From assembly GCA_046328035.1 (NCBI GenBank), contig JAXLXI010000014.1, positions 62,001-126,000 on the forward strand: a stretch of DNA of 64,000 nucleotides, written 5' to 3'. Shown in pieces: positions 17,092 through 24,987 of this stretch; the first letter of the stretch is position 1; every line of letters begins with the position of its first letter. The notes below the pieces were generated by a model. It ran no database searches. It saw only the letters and a program-made list of their open reading frames with translations, and had not been told where the DNA came from. Made by a program: the position numbers and the translations under genes. Origin of the DNA: JBGASG01 sp046328035 (GTDB lineage: Bacteria > Cyanobacteriota > Vampirovibrionia > Obscuribacterales > Obscuribacteraceae).

Positions 17092-19059
17092 ATGCCGGAA
17101 TCGGACAAAGACAAGAAACCGTTGCCGGGAACGGACTACGCGCCCCAGGTGGAAGAAGCGCCAATTCCGATAACTGTTTTGGTAGAGGTTCCACACCAGC
17201 CGGACAAGGGATACAACATATCGGAATACGATCTGGTCAGCACCGTCGGTAGTGGCGGCATGGGCGTCGTCTACAAGGCTAAGCACAAACAGATAGACAA
17301 GACCATGGCTATCAAATGCCTGCACCGCGAGCTGGCAGCCGATCCAATTAATGTCCAGCGCTTCGCGCAGGAAGTGAAAGCCGCCAGTCTGCTCACACAT
17401 CCGAATCTGGTATCTGTCTACGATTCGGGAGTGGGCTCAGACGGAACGCCCTATCTGGTGATGGACTATCTTGACGGCCAGAGCCTCGACGATGTTTTGC
17501 AGCATGTCGGGCAGCTTTCGCTGCCCCGGTTTCTCACCATATTTCTGCAAGTCACCGACGCCCTCCAGCACGCTCACGCGAAGGGCATCGTGCACCGCGA
17601 CCTGAAGCCCAGCAACATCATGGTGCTCAACGAACAGAAGTCCGGCGAAGATTACATCAAGATCGTCGACTTCGGCATCGCGCGCGTCATACAAAATGTC
17701 AGCAAGGACGGTCCCAAAGTGACGCAGACCGGCGACGTGATCGGCAGCCCCAACTACATGAGCCCGGAGCAATGCCTGGGGGTTGCTCTCGACAGCCGCT
17801 CGGACATTTATTCGCTGGGCGTGGTCATGTACGAATGCCTGACCGGCAAGCCACCGTTTGCCGGCGATAATGCCATTCAAACAATCGTCAATCACGTCAA
17901 AGACACACCCCCGTCGCCGTCGAGCGTGCGCCCGGAACTGGGCATTCCCGAAACACTCGATTTTTTGATTCTCAGTTGCCTGGAAAAAGATCCGACGCTG
18001 CGACCGAAATCGATTTTCGAAATCAGATGCGAACTTTTGCAGTTGCAAAAGGACCTGAACGCCAATCGACAACCAAAATCATCGCTGACCGCCAAGCTGC
18101 GGCGTCGCTGGTTGCGCGCCATCGCCAATTTCAAAAAACGCGATCGCAAGAAGCAATTGCCGCCGTGGGCGTTTCTTTTAGTGAGCTGCCTTTTGATCGC
18201 AGGCGGAGTTGCTGCATGGACCGCCGCCTCAAATCTGTCGACAATCACCGCAGAGTCCATGATCAAGTTTCACAACAACAACGCCGATAACATGTTGCAG
18301 CGCCCTGATCATTTCAGCCCCAGCTCGGCATACGACTCCTGGGGACAAGTATTGAATCTGGCCAAAGATCACAACCTGCCGATTCCCTACCAGATCGCAC
18401 TGAATAAAAAGATCGCCGACAAGGCTCATGAAAAGGCGCTCGAAGACGGGCTGGATGACGCCGCCAAAGGCATATTGCATGCTGCCGCCTACCGGCACTA
18501 CGCGCGCGTCCTCGAACTCTACGATCAAAATCCACATTTAGGTACGCCTCCGGCGTCCATGCTCAGCAACATGTCCTTTGACATCGGACAACAGTCTATC
18601 CACGAATCACAGCCCCTCGAAATCGCTCTTCTGCGCCGAACGCTTGACGCCTATAAATCGGAAATCAGACACCGAGCACCCAAATTGGAGACGTACAGAG
18701 AACTGGTCTCGACCTATACATCACTCGCCGAGAGCATCGCGATTCAAGGACACACTCCTGAGGCGGCACGACTGCTGGAAGAGTGCATTGCCACAGTGGA
18801 CCACGCTTACAACAAACGCATGGCGACAGGTGAGGCATTCGAAGCGATAATCAGCCTCCAATATAAGTATCGCGAACTGAAGCAGTTCGATAAAGCAGTG
18901 GCACTTGATGAGCGCGTCCTCGAAGATATGAAGGGCGGGCAGATTAAAGAATCACAGATGATCGACGATCTGGTGCAAGATCTCGAATCAGCTGGAAAGC
19001 TCAAGCAGGCGGCATCTTGGAAGTTCACATCAGATGATTTAAAAGCACACGGCGAATAA
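17092..19059 (+). CDS. Second receptor-type Ser/Thr protein kinase (tandem paralogue)
   Basis: Same architecture as the preceding gene: kinase motifs VGSGGMGVVYKAKHKQ, MAIKCLHREL, GIVHRDLKPSNIM, VDFGIARVIQNV and GSPNYMSPEQC, then a helix (WAFLLVSCLLIAGGVAAWTA) and an extracytoplasmic helical tail. The tails are also alignable (AKDHNLP/AEKHNLP; RVLELYDQNPHLGTPPA/RVLELLAEHTELGPPPA), which shows a tandem duplication. The kinase halves are close, the tails more diverged, consistent with different inputs. It begins 2 bp after the first kinase. Both may form a hetero-oligomeric sensor (inference). Confidence 0.88.
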   Translation: MPESDKDKKPLPGTDYAPQVEEAPIPITVLVEVPHQPDKGYNISEYDLVSTVGSGGMGVVYKAKHKQIDKTMAIKCLHRELAADPINVQRFAQEVKAASLLTHPNLVSVYDSGVGSDGTPYLVMDYLDGQSLDDVLQHVGQLSLPRFLTIFLQVTDALQHAHAKGIVHRDLKPSNIMVLNEQKSGEDYIKIVDFGIARVIQNVSKDGPKVTQTGDVIGSPNYMSPEQCLGVALDSRSDIYSLGVVMYECLTGKPPFAGDNAIQTIVNHVKDTPPSPSSVRPELGIPETLDFLILSCLEKDPTLRPKSIFEIRCELLQLQKDLNANRQPKSSLTAKLRRRWLRAIANFKKRDRKKQLPPWAFLLVSCLLIAGGVAAWTAASNLSTITAESMIKFHNNNADNMLQRPDHFSPSSAYDSWGQVLNLAKDHNLPIPYQIALNKKIADKAHEKALEDGLDDAAKGILHAAAYRHYARVLELYDQNPHLGTPPASMLSNMSFDIGQQSIHESQPLEIALLRRTLDAYKSEIRHRAPKLETYRELVSTYTSLAESIAIQGHTPEAARLLEECIATVDHAYNKRMATGEAFEAIISLQYKYRELKQFDKAVALDERVLEDMKGGQIKESQMIDDLVQDLESAGKLKQAASWKFTSDDLKAHGE

Positions 19060-19208
19060 ATAGACAGAAGAGTTACACATACCCCGATTCCATGCGTTGG
19101 AACCTCAAGAACTAACATTCGTCAGCCCATTCAAACCAATGATGGATGAACTGATTGATGTAACGGCAGAACATCAGCAGTCAGAAGCTCCAAGAACGGA
19201 GGAGGGTA

Positions 19209-19490
19209 ATGACCATGCTAGATAGAGAAAATCCGGGCGCTGACGAGCAACAACAAGTCAGCAACCTGGAATCAGGACAAATGGACGAGCAACAACGCTC
19301 GATGGCCGAGCCACAAAGACCGAAACGCGGACGTGGTTTTGCTTCCATGGACCCTGAAAAACAACGTGAGATAGCCAGCAAAGGTGGAAAGGCTGCTCAC
19401 GCCAAGGGCACCGCTCACGAGTTTTCGTCTGAAGAGGCCCGCGAAGCGGGTCGCAAGGGCGGACAAGCGAGAGGACGCAAGGCTTCCTAG
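19209..19490 (+). CDS. KGG-repeat stress protein (GsiB/Con-10-like)
   Basis: A 93-residue hydrophilic protein with two KGG units: GFASMDPEKQREIASKGGKA and SSEEAREAGRKGGQARGRKA, spaced by AHAKGTAHEF. This short repeat defines stress-induced, often desiccation- or starvation-related small proteins (GsiB, YciG, Con-10). The N-terminal ~45 residues are Gln/Glu-rich and disordered. Strong ribosome site GGAGGAGGG. Its exact biochemical role is unknown in the family. It stands alone, separated from the kinases by ~150 bp with no feature recognised. Confidence 0.8.
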   Translation: MTMLDRENPGADEQQQVSNLESGQMDEQQRSMAEPQRPKRGRGFASMDPEKQREIASKGGKAAHAKGTAHEFSSEEAREAGRKGGQARGRKAS

Positions 19491-19612
19491 CGAACGGGTC
19501 ACCCCAAGGTCATCTAGACGCTGAGGACTGCTAAAACGAGCTTTGCCATCACTGTGGGTTTCCATTCCCTTTGAGGGTGGACACCGCAGGTGGTGGCTTT
19601 GCGGTTTGCGCC

Positions 19613-19667
19613 CAATATACCAATAGGGTATGCCAATTTCGATTTGGCATACGAATAGCGTATATTG
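19613..19667. repeat. Paired 15-bp palindromes within a large dyad
   Basis: Two copies of the interrupted palindrome ATACSAATAGSGTAT (19617-19631 and 19649-19663, differing only at two symmetric S positions) are set 32 bp apart. They sit inside a larger dyad whose outer arms CAATATAC/GTATATTG and inner arms GTATGCCAA/TTGGCATAC are perfect. A further 12-bp palindrome CCACCGCGGTGG is at 19670-19681. The location is between two convergent genes, an unusual site for an operator; it may mark a lost gene's promoter or a structured element. Confidence 0.6.
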
Positions 19668-19695
19668 TCCCACCGCGGTGGATGGCACGCGACTT

Positions 19696-21054
19696 CTACT
19701 GGGCGGGCGATTCGCCGGGCACCAGGTCGGGTGGCTCGTCGGGCGCGGGACCAGCCGATTCGCCTTTGCGCTGGCGACCGCGATTGAGCACTTCGGCGAA
19801 GAAGAGCGCCATCGCGAGAATTGCCGTGCCCACCGACAGGTAATACCACTGCTGCCCGACCAGCGAGCACGCGAAGAAACCTAAGATAGCCGAGAAACCG
19901 TAGATCACATAAGCCGTTTTCTTCTGCGAACCTTTCAGTTTCTTCAGCAGACGATGGTGAATGTGCTCGGCATCCGGGGCGAAGACCGACTGCCCCCGGG
20001 CTGTCCGCCTGATGATCGCCCAGGTCGTGTCCGCAACCGGGAAAAAGAGGATCAGCATCGGCAACGCGATACTCAAAAGCGTAATCTTCTTGATCACGGC
20101 GGTGATGGCGACTGAGGCCAAAACAAACCCCACCAGATATGCGCCTGAATCGCCCAGGAATATGCGAGCGGGGTTGAAGTTCCAGCGCAAGAAACCGCAC
20201 AGCGCGCCCGCCAACACAGCGGCTATCAAAGCCGGATATGGCTGGTGCAGGTGAGCCAGCATGCCTTCGCCGGGAGCCATGGCAATCGACCAGATGGTCA
20301 CTGCCGAGATGGCGGAGACGCCGGCTGCCAGTCCATCCATACCGTCAATCAAGTTGACAGCGTTGGTGATGCCGACCAGCCACATGATTGTCAGCGGCAA
20401 TGCCAGATGTCCGACCCGCACATATTCATGGATGTGAATCGGACCGAAATCGACGATCACGCCTGGCAGGGGAATGCCGACATACTCGTCGATGCGCACC
20501 CCTAGTGTGTAAGCCGTCCAGGCGGCCAGAACCTGCACCAGAAGCTTAACCTTAGCCGGTATAGATTCCAGGTCATCCAACAGTCCGAGGACGAAAATCA
20601 AGGTGCCACCGGCCGCAATACCGGCCAGTCCGCCTTCGCGGGGAAACCTTCCGCACAAAGCCATCTCGGCGCAAAGCGTGGTGACTATGGCAATAAATAT
20701 CGCCACTCCGCCCAGACGCGGCACCGCCACCTTATGGATGCGCCGAGGGTCTCCGGGTTGATCGACCAGTTTTAAGCGCACGGCGCGCGAACGAATTTCC
20801 GGCGTCAACCACCAGCTGATCGAGAGAGCGATCAAGAATGCCGGAATGTGCGTTTGATCTAAATGTCCGCCGGCGGCGATGCCCGGGATCGGCACCACCG
20901 TGAAGACCACGCCGACAATCAGCAGCAACAGCTGGAAGCCGCGAATTACAACTGATGAAGCCCGACGCCTCGTGGGAGCCGTTTCGTTTTTTGGAGCAGC
21001 TTCGTTCACTTCACCGAGACCAGACGGTCGCTGTAGAGTGGGAATTTCTGGCAT
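19696..21054 (-). CDS. UDP-sugar:undecaprenyl-phosphate sugar-1-phosphate transferase (WecA/TagO type)
   Basis: Integral membrane glycosyltransferase-4 family enzyme that loads a sugar phosphate onto undecaprenyl phosphate to start cell-surface polymer synthesis. Motifs: HKVAVPRLGGVAIF, LGLLDDLESI (metal Asp pair), GITNAVNLIDGMDGLAAG, RIFLGDSGAYLVGFV and the cytoplasmic EHIHHRLLK loop that distinguishes WecA/TagO-like enzymes from MraY. Ten or so helices; 452 residues including ~45 extra at the N-terminus and a Pro-rich tail. The ATG lies inside the glyA 3' end (49-bp overlap) with GGAG upstream, so the two are coupled. Sugar (probably HexNAc) not determined. Confidence 0.87.
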   Translation of the reverse strand: MPEIPTLQRPSGLGEVNEAAPKNETAPTRRRASSVVIRGFQLLLLIVGVVFTVVPIPGIAAGGHLDQTHIPAFLIALSISWWLTPEIRSRAVRLKLVDQPGDPRRIHKVAVPRLGGVAIFIAIVTTLCAEMALCGRFPREGGLAGIAAGGTLIFVLGLLDDLESIPAKVKLLVQVLAAWTAYTLGVRIDEYVGIPLPGVIVDFGPIHIHEYVRVGHLALPLTIMWLVGITNAVNLIDGMDGLAAGVSAISAVTIWSIAMAPGEGMLAHLHQPYPALIAAVLAGALCGFLRWNFNPARIFLGDSGAYLVGFVLASVAITAVIKKITLLSIALPMLILFFPVADTTWAIIRRTARGQSVFAPDAEHIHHRLLKKLKGSQKKTAYVIYGFSAILGFFACSLVGQQWYYLSVGTAILAMALFFAEVLNRGRQRKGESAGPAPDEPPDLVPGESPAQ

Positions 21055-22262
21055 AGTTCTCCAACGCGTTTGGTGACTTTCTCGTGGACCTGATTGTCTT
21101 GCGGATTCTTGAGCTTGTCAGCGATGCACTCGCCGATGACGACCATCTCGGGCGTTCCCATTCCCCGCGACGAAACCGCAGGGGTGCCGATGCGAATGCC
21201 GCTGGTGAAATTGGGCTTTTGCGGATCGTTGGGAATCTGGTTTTTATTGGTGGTGATGTGCACCGTCTCCAGAAGTTCTTGCGCTTCCTTGCCGGTCATA
21301 TTGATCGGTCGCAGATCCGCCGTCATCAGATGATTATCGGTGCCACCAGATACGATGGCAAGCCCCTGATCGATCAGGGTTTCCGCCAGTTGCTTGGCAT
21401 TAGCCACGATGCGTTTTTGATATTCACCGAAAGCCGGCTGAGCAGCTTCATGGAACGCCACCGCCTTGGCGGCGATCACATGCATGAGCGGACCGCCCTG
21501 GATGCCGGGGAAAACAGATTTATCGATGGCCGCAGCATGTTCTTCAGTGCACATGACCACGCCGCCGCGCGGACCGCGCAGCGTTTTGTGGGTGGTGGTG
21601 GTGACGAATTGAGCATGCGGGAACGGATTCGGATGCAAGCCCGCCGCCACCAGTCCGGCAATGTGAGCGATGTCTGCCATCAGCAAAGCGCCGACACTAT
21701 CGGCGATTTCTCTGAACTTGGCAAAATCGATGATACGCGGATAGTTGCTGGCTCCGCATACGATAATCTTCGGCTTGTGCTCCTTGGCTGCACGCGCCAC
21801 GTCGTCAAAATCAATGCGTCCGGTCTCCGGATTGACACCATAGAATTCCGACTTGAACCACTTGCCCGACATGTTGACCTTCGAGCCGTGCGTCAAGTGA
21901 CCGCCTTGATCGAGGCGCATGCCGAGAATGGTATCGCCGGGCTGAAGCATCGCGAAGTAAACAGCCATATTGGCCTGGGCGCCGCTGTGCGGTTGCACGT
22001 TGGCGTGCGGCGCATTGAACAACTTCTTGACACGATCTATGGCCAGCTTCTCAACCACATCGACGTATTCGCATCCACCGTAGTAGCGCTTGCCAGGCAG
22101 CCCTTCGGCATACTTGTTGGTGAGCACGGAACCCTGTGCCTCCAGCACCGCCGGCGAAACAAAGTTTTCGCTGGCAATCAGCTCGAGACCGTTCTGTTGA
22201 CGATGCAGTTCGTCCTGAATAGCCTGAAACACTTCCGAATCAGTGTCCTTAAGGTTCGCCAC
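21006..22262 (-). CDS. glyA: Serine hydroxymethyltransferase
   Basis: PLP enzyme interconverting serine plus tetrahydrofolate and glycine plus methylene-tetrahydrofolate. Hallmarks: NGLELIASENFVSPAV, LTNKYAEGLPGKRYYGGCEY, QPHSGAQANMAVYF, and VTTTTHKTLRGPRGG with the PLP lysine. 418 residues is the normal bacterial length. The start is GTG 22262, supported by AAGGAGGG upstream. Middle gene of recO-glyA-sugar-phosphotransferase. Confidence 0.96.
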   Translation of the reverse strand: MANLKDTDSEVFQAIQDELHRQQNGLELIASENFVSPAVLEAQGSVLTNKYAEGLPGKRYYGGCEYVDVVEKLAIDRVKKLFNAPHANVQPHSGAQANMAVYFAMLQPGDTILGMRLDQGGHLTHGSKVNMSGKWFKSEFYGVNPETGRIDFDDVARAAKEHKPKIIVCGASNYPRIIDFAKFREIADSVGALLMADIAHIAGLVAAGLHPNPFPHAQFVTTTTHKTLRGPRGGVVMCTEEHAAAIDKSVFPGIQGGPLMHVIAAKAVAFHEAAQPAFGEYQKRIVANAKQLAETLIDQGLAIVSGGTDNHLMTADLRPINMTGKEAQELLETVHITTNKNQIPNDPQKPNFTSGIRIGTPAVSSRGMGTPEMVVIGECIADKLKNPQDNQVHEKVTKRVGELCQKFPLYSDRLVSVK

Positions 22263-22333
22263 GGGAACCCTCCTTAAGACGCAACGGCTCTATTTTACTG
22301 GGTTTGCGGCTATCGCGCCCGAGCGTGAAGCTC

Positions 22334-23194
22334 CTAAGCTTTAATTTCCGCCAACAAATCCAGTGCCTTCATGCGTCTGCCAGCCCGGTGTTCCAGGTAA
22401 GACTGGGTGAGGCGGCGGGCGGCACTGACCGACAGGCGAGCGGCGTTGGAACCGGACTGGGCGGCATTCCATGGTCCTGCCGGCAGACTTGATAGGTCTT
22501 CCGGAGGTGACGTGGATATGCGCCGGTCACCACCCAGAACGACATTTTTCCAGACCAGAGGCGTCACATGAATTCCGGCTTTCCAAGCGCTTCCCTCGCG
22601 CTGCAAAACTTCCTCCATACCCTCGCGCAGCAGATAGTCGGGTTGCGAGCAACGGGAGCAGAGCACTCCGCCCAGTTCGGTGTTGAAACAGGCTATGTTG
22701 TATTCGGTCAAAACTTCGCGGCACAAGACGCAGTATGTGACTTCCGGGCGATAGCCAAGCAAGTCGAGCAGTCCTAATTCGAATTCCAGAGAAAGCCAGT
22801 TGGCATCAGCGAGTTGGGCAGCTTGCAAATGCAAAGCATGTCGAAGATATTCAAAATAGATATAGCTTTCGTCCGACAATCCTTGTGCGAACTGATGGCT
22901 CAATTCAGCATAGTAAAGACCATAAGACAGGCGCAGGAGATCCCCGCGCAGAGCCGGAAAGCTATCAATAGTCTCTGCCTGTGTGATGATCTCGAATGTC
23001 TTGCCGGTTGAAAGAAAAAGCTTATTGACATTCAATAGATCGGCGCGACCGGCCATTTTCGTGCCGGGCTTGCGTGAGCCCTTCGCGACTGCGCGCACCA
23101 GCCCTTTCTCCGCAGTGAACAGCGTCAGTACCTTGTCCGCTTCTCCTAAGTTGAAGCTGCCGATGTTGATCGCTTGCACTGTGTACGTAGGCAT
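22334..23194 (-). CDS. recO: DNA repair protein RecO
   Basis: RecFOR-pathway mediator that helps load RecA on SSB-coated gaps. The OB-fold start (TYTVQAINIGSFNLGEADKV) and KGSRKPGTKMAGRADLL are typical, as is the zinc-finger pair CVLC and CSRC in the C-terminal half. ATG 23194 gives the standard N-terminus; the frame opens further upstream without support. About 286 residues, slightly longer than usual because of a basic C-terminal extension (SAARRLTQSYLEHRAGRRMK). glyA follows after 71 bp. Confidence 0.88.
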   Translation of the reverse strand: MPTYTVQAINIGSFNLGEADKVLTLFTAEKGLVRAVAKGSRKPGTKMAGRADLLNVNKLFLSTGKTFEIITQAETIDSFPALRGDLLRLSYGLYYAELSHQFAQGLSDESYIYFEYLRHALHLQAAQLADANWLSLEFELGLLDLLGYRPEVTYCVLCREVLTEYNIACFNTELGGVLCSRCSQPDYLLREGMEEVLQREGSAWKAGIHVTPLVWKNVVLGGDRRISTSPPEDLSSLPAGPWNAAQSGSNAARLSVSAARRLTQSYLEHRAGRRMKALDLLAEIKA

Positions 23195-23316
23195 ATGGCA
23201 ATCATAACAGGCACCAAATCCGGTGTCCGCCCCAGCGGGCGCGGCATTAAGCTGAGCCGGAACTTTTCTGCCCTCCAACTCGACACTATGCGCAAGAAAC
23301 TGGAGGACAGTGAAAA

Positions 23317-23583
23317 ATGGAAATCCTGATGTTTATCATGTACTTGCTCGTAGCCAGTGCTTGCGCCTGGATGGGCGCGTACCTGGTTCCCGGAACGGTC
23401 CCTGGCGGATTCCTCGCCTCGGTTATCGTCGGTGTTTTGGGCGCCTGGGCAGGCGGCTCATTGTTCGGCTCTCTCGGCCCGTCGTTGGCCGGCGTGCCTC
23501 TGCTTCCGGCCATTCTTGGCTCGGCTCTTCTGATCTTCTTATTCCATCTTCTGGCTCGTGGAATTAGCCGCGGACGCGCCTAA
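23317..23583 (+). CDS. GlsB/YeaQ/YmgE-type small membrane protein
   Basis: An 88-residue protein with three hydrophobic, glycine-rich helices: YLLVASACAWMGAYLVPG, GGFLASVIVGVLGAWAGGSL and LPAILGSALLIFLFHLLA. The glycine pattern and length match the transglycosylase-associated (YeaQ/YmgE) family, often stress induced; the family name is historical and no enzymatic activity is established. Good ribosome site (ctggaggac). A strong terminator follows. Confidence 0.75.
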   Translation: MEILMFIMYLLVASACAWMGAYLVPGTVPGGFLASVIVGVLGAWAGGSLFGSLGPSLAGVPLLPAILGSALLIFLFHLLARGISRGRA

Positions 23584-23643
23584 AAGCTCACGCTCGCCTG
23601 CAATGATGAATAGTTAAGAATCAACCGCGAATTTCGCGACTTC

Positions 23644-23682
23644 CCAACTGCGCTGCATACACTGTAGCGCAGTTGGCTTTTT
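23644..23682 (+). terminator. Strong hairpin with T-run just upstream of next gene
   Basis: Eleven-base perfect stem CCAACTGCGCT/AGCGCAGTTGG, 11-base loop, then CTTTTT. It is 60 bp past the small membrane gene and only 20 bp before the next start codon, so it may terminate the former or act as an attenuator in the leader of the latter. Confidence 0.8.
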
Positions 23683-23702
23683 AATCGGAGGGATTCCTAA
23701 GC

Positions 23703-24197
23703 ATGACGACAGCTACCACCAAAGAACGCGTTCAACAAACCTGGTCCATCGACAAGATTCAACAAGAAGCAGTCCGCGTTTTCTCGCGCAACTGCATGAG
23801 CACCAGCGCCCTTCTCGAAAAGATCGGCGGAGATGCTCTCCAACAACATCAAGAGCAAATGCTCAAGAACAAAGTTGAATTCTTCAAATCCGTCGGCGTC
23901 AAAACCCCTCTGGAATTGATCAAAGCCATGGCCGAGTTTGAAACCAACGTATTTGGTAGCAAGATCGTATTCTGGGGCGACGACAAGTCCGCCTCGATGG
24001 AATACGAAACCTGCGCTTGTTTCGAACAAATGCAAAAAGACCCGAACTTCAAGCCCGAAAACATGGAAAAAATGGGCAAGATGTTCGCTGAGCACACCGA
24101 AAAGCTGGCCAAAGAGTTCGGCTTCAAGGGCGAAATGAAGATGGTCGGCGAAAAAGCCCAAATCACCTTCAGCAAAGATGGCATGTGCTGCGGCTAA
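23703..24197 (+). CDS. Cytoplasmic cysteine-containing protein of unknown function
   Basis: A 164-residue mostly helical protein without signal or membrane helix. Notable points: a C-A-C pair (YETCACFEQM) in the middle and a CCG C-terminus, which might bind a metal or a thiol cofactor. The plan (helical N-terminus, FETNVFGSKIVFWGDD strands, then Cys cluster) recalls small aminothiazoline-carboxylate-hydrolase-like or L-2-haloacid-like annotations but no family is certain. Strong ribosome site (cggagg). It probably forms its own transcription unit, bounded by hairpins on both sides. Confidence 0.6.
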   Translation: MTTATTKERVQQTWSIDKIQQEAVRVFSRNCMSTSALLEKIGGDALQQHQEQMLKNKVEFFKSVGVKTPLELIKAMAEFETNVFGSKIVFWGDDKSASMEYETCACFEQMQKDPNFKPENMEKMGKMFAEHTEKLAKEFGFKGEMKMVGEKAQITFSKDGMCCG

Positions 24198-24240
24198 ACT
24201 AAACTCCAGTTGCAAAACTGAGTTGCAAGTTTGAGATCAC

Positions 24241-24277
24241 AAACCGGCGCTTCGCAAGAGGCGCCGGTTTCTCTTTG
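24241..24277 (+). terminator. Rho-independent terminator
   Basis: Ten-base perfect stem AAACCGGCGC/GCGCCGGTTT with a ten-base loop followed by CTCTTT, 43 bp after the stop of the Cys-containing protein gene. Confidence 0.85.
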
Positions 24278-24342
24278 AAATCTCTGGCTATGCGTGCGTA
24301 TGGCCGCGCACCGCATGTGGTGTGAGCCGCGATCAACAAAAC

Positions 24343-24876
24343 CTAATCAGGGATGGGGTCGTCGGTGACGACGTTGCAGATGCGTACACCGCTGCCTTCC
24401 AGAAAATCAATTACATCTTGCGCCTGCGTTCCAAAAGGCCATAACGGCACTTCCATCGAAGTGTAGGTGGTGTGCAAAATAACGCTGGCCGAATCCGGAA
24501 ACGGATAATACTCCGCATAACGCACATCGTTGAGCAACACCATCTGCGTGCCGCGTTTATGGTGCAGGTGATCGATGACGTTGAGCACGACTTCGGAATC
24601 GGTGAGTTCCACCATGTAGTCGCGCTTGCCGTCGCCGAGCAGCTTGTATGCCGCCAGGCTCAGATAGCCGCAATACGCCAGCGTGCACATGGCAATCACG
24701 ATGCCCCAGATGCGCAGATCCTGGCTGGCTTGCACGATCAACCAGCCGGCGGTAATCAGCCACAGGCACGAGAAGGTGAAGCCTATAGCCAGAAAGATGG
24801 TCATAGGAACAAGACCAGCCCTCTTCTTGTAGGGCTTTGACATGAGTTTGACGCCAGTCGATACTGAGGTCACCAT
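24343..24876 (-). CDS. Two-helix membrane protein with cytoplasmic PH-like domain
   Basis: A 177-residue protein with two adjacent helices (LVPMTIFLAIGFTFSCLWLI and IWGIVIAMCTLAYCGYLSLA) followed by ~100 residues rich in strands (DYMVELTDSEVVLNVID, MVLLNDVRYAEYYPF). That layout resembles bacterial PH-like (YdbT/DUF304) membrane proteins, but no signature is firm. ATG with GGAG upstream. It follows the CPBP protease gene on the same strand by ~110 bp and may be co-transcribed. Confidence 0.55.
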   Translation of the reverse strand: MVTSVSTGVKLMSKPYKKRAGLVPMTIFLAIGFTFSCLWLITAGWLIVQASQDLRIWGIVIAMCTLAYCGYLSLAAYKLLGDGKRDYMVELTDSEVVLNVIDHLHHKRGTQMVLLNDVRYAEYYPFPDSASVILHTTYTSMEVPLWPFGTQAQDVIDFLEGSGVRICNVVTDDPIPD

Positions 24877-24987
24877 TACTCACTCCAGAACTCAGCTTTA
24901 ATATTCCCCGGAACGGGCGCAGCATCACGACTTCGCGCGGGAAGACGCGAAGGATGGGGTGGATGTGCCCGATATTGCCGCCGGCTG

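Noticed and set aside
19272..19688. 138-codon minus-strand ORF through the dyad near 19.64 kb
   Set aside because: It is mostly the reverse of the KGG-repeat gene, and no domain was recognised.
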